Below, piece by piece: positions 1 to 3,860 of a stretch of DNA of 6,720 nucleotides. The notes beneath the pieces were generated by a model, which saw nothing but the letters and a program-made list of their open reading frames with translations, searched no databases and was not told the DNA's origin. The position numbers were made by a program, and so were the translations under genes. Source of the DNA: JACPNK01 sp964479745 (GTDB lineage: Bacteria > Patescibacteriota > Minisyncoccia > 2-02-FULL-40-12 > IGHO2-12-FULL-4). The stretch covers positions 1-6,720 of the forward strand of contig CAYZNJ010000039.1 in NCBI GenBank assembly GCA_964479745.1, written 5' to 3'. How positions within the stretch are numbered: position 1 is the first letter of the stretch; every line of letters starts with the position of its first letter.

Positions 1-46
1 CTCTAAAGATTGAGCCAAACGAGATACCGGATTTCTCTACCCCGCG
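1..46 (-). tRNA. Initiator tRNA-fMet, 5' half (cut by window edge, possibly intron-containing)
   Basis: On the minus strand the sequence from 46 downward begins CGCGGGG (acceptor 5' strand, with the C1 typical of bacterial initiator tRNA), then TA and a perfect D-arm with stem GAGA/TCTC and loop AATCCGGTA. Next come G26 and TTTGGCTCA, which matches the 5' side of an initiator anticodon arm (stem TTTGG, C32 T33 C34 A35). The expected continuation would be T36, AA and CCAAA. What follows instead is ATCTTTAGAG to the edge, which cannot pair with TTTGG. So the arm is interrupted after U33 or within the anticodon. A group I intron in the anticodon loop is one explanation, since such introns are known in cyanobacterial initiator tRNA; a decayed tRNA is another. 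The 3' half lies outside the window. Confidence 0.6.
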
Positions 47-78
47 ATATTTAAACCTACTGAAAATAGGTTAGGAAA

Positions 79-107
79 ATTATAACAGTATTGAAAAAAC
101 AAGTAAA
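79..107 (-). promoter_or_regulatory. Promoter for the leftward initiator tRNA
   Basis: Read on the minus strand there is a perfect -10 box TATAAT (84 to 79), 17 bp from a partial -35 box TTTACT (107 to 102). Transcription would start near 72, about 25 nt before the tRNA at 46. It is interleaved with the rightward tRNA-Met promoter. Confidence 0.6.
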
Positions 108-119
108 GTCGGTTAAAAT
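91..119 (+). promoter_or_regulatory. Promoter for tRNA-Met(CAT)
   Basis: A -35 box TTGAAA (91-96) is followed by a 17-bp spacer and a -10 box TAAAAT (114-119). Initiation near 126 would leave a leader of about 12 nt before the tRNA at 138. The -35 box lies between the two boxes of the leftward promoter, so RNA polymerase probably cannot occupy both at once. Confidence 0.6.
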
Positions 120-137
120 TAGAAACAATATTAGAAT

Positions 138-209
138 GTCGGCGTAGCTCAATGGTAGAGCGGAACCCTCATAAAGTTCAGGTCGCAGGTCCGATTCCTG
201 CCGCCGACA
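138..209 (+). tRNA. tRNA-Met(CAT), elongator type
   Basis: A full cloverleaf folds by eye. The acceptor GTCGGCG (138-144) pairs over 7 bp with CGCCGAC (202-208), with discriminator A209. The D-stem is GCTC/GAGC (147-150/158-161). The anticodon stem is GAACC/AGTTC (163-167/175-179), with one C-A mismatch next to the loop CTCATAA. The anticodon CAT is at 170-172. The T-stem is GCAGG/CCTGC (185-189/197-201). The anticodon stem lacks the three G-C pairs of an initiator, so this is elongator Met; a lysidine-modified tRNA-Ile2 cannot be excluded. Oddities: the T-loop reads TCCGATT, with C in place of the near-universal U55, and no CCA is encoded (the next bases are CAT), so CCA must be added enzymatically. 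Confidence 0.88.
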
Positions 210-252
210 CATCAAACACAAAGCCCCTTAAGGGGCTTTGTGTTTGATGTGT
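207..252. terminator. Perfect 46-bp palindrome acting as tRNA-Met terminator
   Basis: Bases 207-229 are the exact reverse complement of 230-252, with the centre at CTTAAG and no spacer. In RNA this gives a very long hairpin with a GCCCC/GGGGC core, followed by a loose U-rich tract (253-266). It overlaps the last three tRNA bases (A207, C208, A209), so the terminator stem competes with the acceptor stem in the primary transcript. Because it is symmetric it would terminate in both directions. It separates the tRNA from guaB. Confidence 0.8.
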
Positions 253-272
253 GTTTAAAATTTTGTTAAATT
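244..272 (+). promoter_or_regulatory. Probable guaB promoter with extended -10
   Basis: TTGATG (244-249) and TAAATT (267-272) are separated by 17 bp, and TG at 264-265 makes an extended -10 (TGTTAAATT). The -35 box lies in the right arm of the preceding palindromic terminator. A start near 279 gives a leader of about 30 nt. No purine-type riboswitch or attenuator is visible in the short leader. Confidence 0.45.
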
Positions 273-308
273 CATCAAGCAAAGAACTTTGAAAATAGCG
301 AGGAAAAC

Positions 309-1763
309 ATGACTGCCAGTATTGAACCGGAAATTGTCGGCAAAACTTTTGATGACTTTTCAATATTGCCCCAGTTGGGAGTTGTGGAACATCGGGAACA
401 AGTTTCACTCAAGACAAAGTTTTCAAAAAATATCACTCTTAATTTTCCTTTGGTTGCGGCAAATATGGATACCGTGACCGGACCCAAGATGTGTATTGTT
501 ATGGCTCAACACGGGGGCATAGGAATTTTGCCCAGAAGCGGGGCTATCTCAATTGAACTGCAAACAGAGTGGGCAAAGGAAGTTAAAAGGGCCGAGAATT
601 TTATTATCCGGGATCCTTATACAATTTCTGAAAGCCAAAGCGTGGGCGAATCCCGCAAAAAAATGAAAGAAAAAGGAGTCGGCACGCTTTTGGTTGTCGG
701 TGAAAAACAAGATCTGGTAGGCATGATAACCGAAAGAGATATTATTCTTTGTCTCAACGAAGCCGAGCCGATAACCAATTGGATGCAAAAAAGAATGGGT
801 GGCGGACTCCAGTTTTCAAAAAAACAAATCACCAAAATTGAGGAAGCTGTAAGTGAATTGAGAAAGTATGGAGTAGGCAAGTTGCCTCTAATTAATGGCC
901 TGACATTTAAGGTTGAAGGTTTGATAACCGCCAAAGACATAGCCAGTCTGCTTAAACACAAATGGGTGAACAAGGACAAAGAAGGCAGGTTGAGAGTTGG
1001 CGCGGCAATCGGAGCGGCAGGTGACTATCTTGAGAGGGCGAGCGAACTTATAAAAGTTGGCGTTGATGTTATTGTCATGGATATTGCTCATGCCCACAAC
1101 AAAACAGTAATGCCTAAAGCGGTTGAGAAATTCAGAGAAAAATTTGGAGACTTTGAGTTGGTCTGCGGCAATATTGCGACCTTTGAAGGTGCCTGTTTTC
1201 TCAAAGATTTGGGGGTTCAGGGTATTAAAGTTGGTATCGGTTCCGGGCACGGATGTTTAACCAGGATTAAAACCGGAGTCGGAGTTCCACAGGTTCATGC
1301 GGTCAGAAGCGCGTGGCATGCGCTTAAAGACAGCGGCATTCCTATTGTTTCCGACGGCGGAGTGAGGCAGACCGGCCACATCTCTATCGCTTTGGCGGTA
1401 GGAGCCTCCAGCGTAATGGTCGGCAGTATGCTTGCCGGCACCGACGAAGCTCTCGGAAGGTTGATACGGGACCCTTTGACCGGAATGTCCAAAAAGGAAT
1501 ATCGGGGAATGACTTCGCCTCAAGCTAAGCTTGCAATCAGCTCTACAGATTCGGTAAAAAATGTTGAAGGTCGGTCGGAAGAAGTTCCTTACCGCGGCAG
1601 TGTTATGGAAATTTTGAAGTCAATTCAGCAAGATTTGCAAAGCATGGTCAGTTATTCCGGAGAAGTTGATTTAGAAAGCGCAACGTCAAAATTTGTCCAA
1701 AACCCTTTGCAATTTTTAGTTCCGCTCTCGCCGGCGGCAATTCAGGAGTCTTACAAAAGATAA
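309..1763 (+). CDS. guaB: IMP dehydrogenase family protein (IMPDH/GMP reductase, with CBS pair)
   Basis: The 484-residue product is a (beta/alpha)8-barrel enzyme of purine nucleotide metabolism in the cytoplasm. IMPDH makes XMP from IMP with NAD; the sister enzyme GMP reductase turns GMP into IMP. The N-terminal core (about 10-95) includes the AANMDTVTG segment. A Bateman insert of two CBS domains (about 100-215) follows. The barrel then resumes with DIAHAHN (258-264; the IMPDH form is DxAHGH, the reductase form DVANGY) and the catalytic loop GIGSGHGCLTR with Cys316, where the usual form is GPGSICTTR. IMP-phosphate binding motifs are SDGG (348-351) and VGSMLAGTDE. The flap (400-428) is short and lacks the Arg-Tyr dyad expected of IMPDH. 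It ends EGRSEEVPYRG, resembling the GMP reductase EGKTVEVPYRG. Length fits CBS-bearing IMPDH. The start is supported by AGGA at 301-304. The family is certain, the reaction less so. Confidence 0.92.
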   Translation: MTASIEPEIVGKTFDDFSILPQLGVVEHREQVSLKTKFSKNITLNFPLVAANMDTVTGPKMCIVMAQHGGIGILPRSGAISIELQTEWAKEVKRAENFIIRDPYTISESQSVGESRKKMKEKGVGTLLVVGEKQDLVGMITERDIILCLNEAEPITNWMQKRMGGGLQFSKKQITKIEEAVSELRKYGVGKLPLINGLTFKVEGLITAKDIASLLKHKWVNKDKEGRLRVGAAIGAAGDYLERASELIKVGVDVIVMDIAHAHNKTVMPKAVEKFREKFGDFELVCGNIATFEGACFLKDLGVQGIKVGIGSGHGCLTRIKTGVGVPQVHAVRSAWHALKDSGIPIVSDGGVRQTGHISIALAVGASSVMVGSMLAGTDEALGRLIRDPLTGMSKKEYRGMTSPQAKLAISSTDSVKNVEGRSEEVPYRGSVMEILKSIQQDLQSMVSYSGEVDLESATSKFVQNPLQFLVPLSPAAIQESYKR

Positions 1764-1764
1764 C

Positions 1765-1792
1765 CCCGCCAAACTTGACGGGATTTTATTTT
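1765..1792 (+). terminator. Intrinsic terminator of guaB
   Basis: CCCG (1765-1768) pairs with CGGG (1779-1782), with further CAA/TTG pairing inside after one mismatch. It is followed by ATTTTATTTT (1783-1792). It begins one base after the guaB stop codon. Confidence 0.7.
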
Positions 1793-1803
1793 GATGATAT
1801 GCT
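1775..1803 (+). promoter_or_regulatory. pyrH promoter with extended -10
   Basis: TTGACG (1775-1780) and TATGCT (1798-1803) are 17 bp apart, with TG at 1795-1796 forming TGATATGCT. The -35 box is part of the guaB terminator stem. A start near 1810 gives a leader of about 29 nt containing the GGAG ribosome binding site. Confidence 0.6.
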
Positions 1804-1838
1804 TTTCAAGCTTTTTCTAAAAACTTCGGAGAAAGCAA

Positions 1839-2549
1839 ATGGCAAAAGAACGAGTCCTTTTAAAAATCTCTGGCGAAGCGTTAAGCGGCGAAGGCAAAAT
1901 TGGCCACAACAGAAAAGCCATGGATTTTTTGGCCAAAGAAATTTTAACTGTCAAAGACTTGTTTGAGTTGGCTATTGTTGTCGGCGGGGGAAATCTAATC
2001 CGCGGTACGACCTTAAAAAAGGAAGTTCTTCTGCGAGATGGCGTGGTTGCTGACTATGTCGGCATGGTGGCCACAGTGATAAATGCGGCTGTGTTCCAGA
2101 ATGTTTTGGAAGAAGATTTTGGTTTAGAAACAAGAGCGGCTTCTGCTTTGGAAGTAAAAGAGGTTGCGGAACTGTTTGTCAGGCGCAAGGTTATTAGTCA
2201 TTTGAACAAGGGCAGGATAGTGCTTTTGGCTGGCGGCACCGGTAATCCCGACTTTTCTACCGATACGGCTATGGTTTTGAGGGCTCATGAAATTGGAGCT
2301 AAAATTATCCTGAAAGGCACAAAGGTTGATGGAATTTTTGACAAAGACCCAAGAAAAGATGAGAACGCTGTGCTGATACCGAAAATAAGCCATATGGACT
2401 ACCTAAATAAGAACTTAAATATTGTTGATGCCACTGCTGTTACTTTGGCTCGTAATCACTCCCTGGTCATAAAAGTTTTTAATATTTTTCAGGAAGGCAA
2501 TCTTAGAAAAATTTTAACGGGAGAAAACATTGGATCAGAAATCAGTTAG
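1839..2549 (+). CDS. pyrH: UMP kinase (uridylate kinase)
   Basis: This 236-residue protein belongs to the amino acid kinase family and phosphorylates UMP to UDP with ATP in pyrimidine nucleotide synthesis. Bacterial UMP kinase is a hexamer usually tuned by GTP and UTP. Visible motifs in order: KISGEAL (9-15, ATP/phosphate site), GGGNLIRG (49-56, glycine-rich loop), ADYVGMVATVINA (71-83, UMP binding and subunit contacts), GGTGNPDFSTDT (132-143, UMP and ATP binding), and KVDGIFDKDPRKD (162-174, adenine-side loop). Length is typical. The ATG is preceded by GGAG at 1828-1831 with good spacing. In many bacteria pyrH is followed by frr; here a terminator and a tRNA follow, so the gene stands alone. 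Confidence 0.96.
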   Translation: MAKERVLLKISGEALSGEGKIGHNRKAMDFLAKEILTVKDLFELAIVVGGGNLIRGTTLKKEVLLRDGVVADYVGMVATVINAAVFQNVLEEDFGLETRAASALEVKEVAELFVRRKVISHLNKGRIVLLAGGTGNPDFSTDTAMVLRAHEIGAKIILKGTKVDGIFDKDPRKDENAVLIPKISHMDYLNKNLNIVDATAVTLARNHSLVIKVFNIFQEGNLRKILTGENIGSEIS

Positions 2550-2551
2550 TA

Positions 2552-2578
2552 AAAAGCCCTTTTGGGCTTTTGTTTTTT
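2552..2578 (+). terminator. Intrinsic terminator of pyrH
   Basis: AAAAGCCC (2552-2559), loop TTTT and GGGCTTTT (2564-2571) form an 8-bp hairpin. A run of six T (2573-2578) follows. It starts two bases after the pyrH stop. Confidence 0.9.
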
Positions 2579-2595
2579 ATAAAATGTGCTAGATT
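2567..2595 (+). promoter_or_regulatory. Probable tRNA-Asp promoter
   Basis: An extended -10 TGCTAGATT (TG 2587-2588, hexamer TAGATT 2590-2595) lies 12 bp before the tRNA, giving a start near 2602. The -35 position (about 2567-2572, CTTTTG) is poor and falls in the pyrH terminator. A second -10-like TATAAA at 2578-2583 is an alternative. Confidence 0.4.
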
Positions 2596-2606
2596 TAAAG
2601 AAAATT

Positions 2607-2681
2607 GCGGGCGTAGAGGAGCCTGGAGTCCTCGGCTCCCTGTCACGGAGCAAATCGTTGGTTCAAATCCCATCGCCCGCG
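2607..2681 (+). tRNA. tRNA-Asp(GTC)
   Basis: The acceptor GCGGGCG (2607-2613) pairs fully with CGCCCGC (2674-2680), with discriminator G2681 as expected for Asp. The D-stem is GAGG/CCTC (2616-2619/2630-2633). The anticodon stem is GCTCC/GGAGC (2635-2639/2647-2651) around the loop CTGTCAC, with anticodon GTC at 2642-2644. The T-arm is GTTGG, TTCAAAT, CCCAT, with a T-C mismatch and a terminal G-T pair. CCA is not encoded (CAT follows). The 3' part from 2665 is duplicated downstream. Confidence 0.93.
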
Positions 2682-2741
2682 CATCTAAAGATACTGTTGT
2701 TATAACACGATATTTTGTTTTAATCACTTAGTTAGTTTAAA

Positions 2742-2755
2742 CGATGGGATTTGAA
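2742..2755 (-). repeat. Inverted 14-nt copy of the tRNA-Asp T-arm
   Basis: CGATGGGATTTGAA is the exact reverse complement of tRNA-Asp bases 2662-2675 (T-loop, 3' T-stem strand and the first two acceptor bases). Its first 11 bases also form a terminal inverted repeat with 2857-2867. Confidence 0.9.
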
Positions 2756-2765
2756 GGGTATTGAG

Positions 2766-2790
2766 AAAAAGTGAATAGTTTCACTTTTTT
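2766..2790. terminator. A/T-tract hairpin, possible bidirectional terminator
   Basis: AAAAAGTGAA (2766-2775) and TTCACTTTTT (2780-2789) form a 10-bp stem with loop TAGT, followed by a sixth T. It is AT-rich and so weak, but it is the only terminator-like structure downstream of tRNA-Asp on the plus strand before the GC-rich stretch. Confidence 0.45.
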
Positions 2791-2856
2791 GAGAACCCGG
2801 GCTTCGGAGGAGGAGCGAGGCTTGTGCCGAAGGCGCGCCGAGCGACGGAGGAGAAG

Positions 2857-2875
2857 AAATCCCATCGCCCGCGCA
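2857..2875 (+). repeat. Direct 19-nt copy of the tRNA-Asp 3' end
   Basis: The sequence is identical to 2665-2683, which covers the end of the T-loop, the 3' T-stem strand, the 3' acceptor strand, the discriminator and two trailer bases. The distance between copies is 192 nt. No matching 5' acceptor strand (GCGGGCG) precedes it, so it is not a second tRNA. Duplicated tRNA 3' ends are the classic footprint of site-specific integration. Confidence 0.9.
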
Positions 2876-2883
2876 AGTGAAAT

Positions 2884-2912
2884 AAAAAAGCGAAGCAATG
2901 CTCTGCCTCGCT
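2884..2912 (-). terminator. Intrinsic terminator of the leftward secreted-protein gene
   Basis: On the minus strand AGCGAGGCA (2912 to 2904) pairs with TGCTTCGCT (2897 to 2889) over 9 bp with one G-T pair and a 6-nt loop. A further five T (2888 to 2884) follow. It lies 8 bp beyond the stop codon at 2921. Confidence 0.85.
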
Positions 2913-2920
2913 GGTACTTT

Positions 2921-3418
2921 TTACCACTCAAAAAATTTGTCTATTTGCTCCATCTCACTGTCACTGATGTTAAACTTTTCTTTTAGATATTGCAGAGATG
3001 TTGCCCAGGCCTTTTCAGCTTTTTCAGTGACTGTTTTACTAAAAGCGGTATCGGTTATCTTAATGAAACCGTTTTTTACTAGCCAGTACACGGTTGCACT
3101 TGCCTGACCGGACGTTTCTGTTGTTTCTGTTTCTGGTGGTGTCTTTAAATAAACGACGCTTACCACCTTCGAATTTATCTTGCGCACAAATACTACAGCA
3201 AGAGCTTCGTCGTTATTATCTGTTTTTATCCAAGATTCTTTCTCAAGGACTAAATCTTCCCGGACGGTCTTTACCTGTTCTGATGCTGGCCGCCACTCTT
3301 TATAGTCTTTTGGCAGGTCTAATTCCTTAACTGTGGTTAACTCGCTTTGAGCAAAAGTAAATGCTGACAAGCTCGCCAAAACAAACAAAAAGAACAAATG
3401 AAAAGACTTATTTTTCAA
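2921..3418 (-). CDS. Secreted protein of unknown function
   Basis: I do not recognise this 165-residue protein. It opens with a clear Sec signal peptide: KNK, then a hydrophobic core (about 7-21) and a probable signal peptidase I site after TFA (21-23). It is therefore likely exported. The mature part has a predicted beta-rich middle (about 70-93), a Thr/Pro/Glu-rich linker (93-106) and a helical C-terminus (about 128-165). No cysteine or lipobox is present, so it is not a lipoprotein. The start codon is TTG at 3418-3416. It is preferred because an AAGGA ribosome binding site ends about 8 bases upstream, the signal peptide starts right there, and no internal Met precedes the hydrophobic core. 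The gene has its own promoter and terminator and runs opposite to its neighbours. Confidence 0.8.
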   Translation of the reverse strand: MKNKSFHLFFLFVLASLSAFTFAQSELTTVKELDLPKDYKEWRPASEQVKTVREDLVLEKESWIKTDNNDEALAVVFVRKINSKVVSVVYLKTPPETETTETSGQASATVYWLVKNGFIKITDTAFSKTVTEKAEKAWATSLQYLKEKFNISDSEMEQIDKFFEW

Positions 3419-3450
3419 TTCTTTTTCCTTTTGTAAACAAAACTGCCTTA

Positions 3451-3479
3451 AAGATAGTTTAAGAAGTGGTTTGTGTCAA
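3451..3479 (-). promoter_or_regulatory. Promoter of the leftward secreted-protein gene
   Basis: A perfect -35 TTGACA (3479 to 3474) and a -10 TATCTT (3456 to 3451) are separated by 17 bp. This is the best -35 in the window. A start near 3444 gives a leader of about 26 nt carrying AAGGA. The imperfect palindrome CTTAAA-GATAG-TTTAAG (3447-3463) covers the -10 and could be an operator. Confidence 0.75.
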
Positions 3480-3526
3480 GGCAACTACCGCTCGCGCAAA
3501 ATTTTCTGTGAAGTCTTTATTTTTTC

Positions 3527-3532
3527 TATAAT
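3527..3532 (+). promoter_or_regulatory. -10 box for the rightward pheS cluster
   Basis: A perfect TATAAT lies 18 bp before the ATG at 3550. No good -35 is seen: about 17 bp upstream is TTCTGT. A start near 3539 would leave a leader of only about 11 nt with no Shine-Dalgarno sequence, so the first gene may be read from a nearly leaderless transcript. Confidence 0.5.
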
Positions 3533-3549
3533 TTTTGTAGTATGAAGTT

Positions 3550-3852
3550 ATGGTTCTAGGGGAGAAGTCCTCAATTTTAAGCACTTTGGTTACGACTGTT
3601 CTTTCGTTTTCCGGTACGGCAGTCATGCTTTTTAGGGTTGATCCTTTTGAGGCAAGCCTGCCGGCAAAAGTTATTTTCTTTGCCGTGTTATTTTTAGGGG
3701 CTTGGGGCTTGCTGACTCTGCTATCTTTTTTTGTTTGGTCTTTTTGGTCAAAAAGAGCCGGCATCGAAAATATTTTTAGAAAATCTTTCTGGTTTTCTTT
3801 GTTGGCGACTATTATTTTTTTCTCTTGGCTTTTAGTTAAAATTAAGTTTTGA
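3550..3852 (+). CDS. Small three-helix membrane protein
   Basis: I do not recognise this 100-residue protein. Three hydrophobic stretches (about 9-29, 39-65 and 79-98) are strong membrane helix candidates. Positive residues cluster in the second loop (KRAGIENIFRK, 68-78), which would put that loop in the cytoplasm by the positive-inside rule, with the N-terminus outside and the C-terminal KIKF inside or at the membrane edge. The ATG is the first in frame after a stop at 3538. It has no Shine-Dalgarno sequence, but TATAAT precedes it closely. It ends 8 bases before the pheS ATG, so the two are probably co-transcribed. The function cannot be inferred from pheS, and the opposite-strand frame is rejected. 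Confidence 0.6.
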   Translation: MVLGEKSSILSTLVTTVLSFSGTAVMLFRVDPFEASLPAKVIFFAVLFLGAWGLLTLLSFFVWSFWSKRAGIENIFRKSFWFSLLATIIFFSWLLVKIKF

Positions 3853-3860
3853 ATTTGAAT

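Larger units (their letters stand above)
2684..2876. other. Gene-free tRNA-tail cassette
   Basis: I see no credible gene here. The left part (2684-2795) is AT-rich. The right part (about 2796-2876) is roughly two thirds G+C by eye, unlike its neighbours. It contains an inverted partial copy (2742-2755) and a direct copy (2857-2875) of the tRNA-Asp 3' end, an A/T-tract hairpin, a CTTCGG/CCGAAG stem (2802-2807/2827-2832), an 8-nt direct repeat CGGAGGAG (2805-2812 and 2846-2853), and the palindrome GGCGCGCC (2832-2839). It could be a small mobile or repetitive element, an integration scar at the tRNA gene, or a structured RNA. No open reading frame in it has a ribosome binding site or recognisable domain. 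Confidence 0.5.

Noticed and set aside
1257..1523. Minus-strand frames inside guaB
   Set aside because: Shadows of the strongly supported guaB frame; no recognisable product or start signal.
1775..1966. Plus-strand 63-codon frame over the pyrH start
   Set aside because: Out of frame with pyrH, starts inside the guaB terminator and lacks a ribosome binding site.
2542..2727. Minus-strand frame across tRNA-Asp (contains ARAMGFEPT)
   Set aside because: This peptide pattern is a familiar artefact of translating the reverse strand of a tRNA gene, and the frame covers tRNA-Asp and a terminator.
2791..2875. A second, degenerate tRNA-Asp ending at the direct copy
   Set aside because: Only the 3' strand of the acceptor and T-arm is present. 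No GCGGGCG partner, D-arm or anticodon arm can be found upstream.
2737..2986. Arg/Ser-rich short frames on both strands of the GC-rich cassette
   Set aside because: Low-complexity translation of purine-rich GC sequence, overlapping a terminator and the end of the secreted-protein gene; no start signals.
3850..3852. TGA recoded as glycine, as in some CPR groups
   Set aside because: TGA ends the membrane protein gene just before pheS, and no conserved protein here has an in-frame TGA, so the standard code fits.
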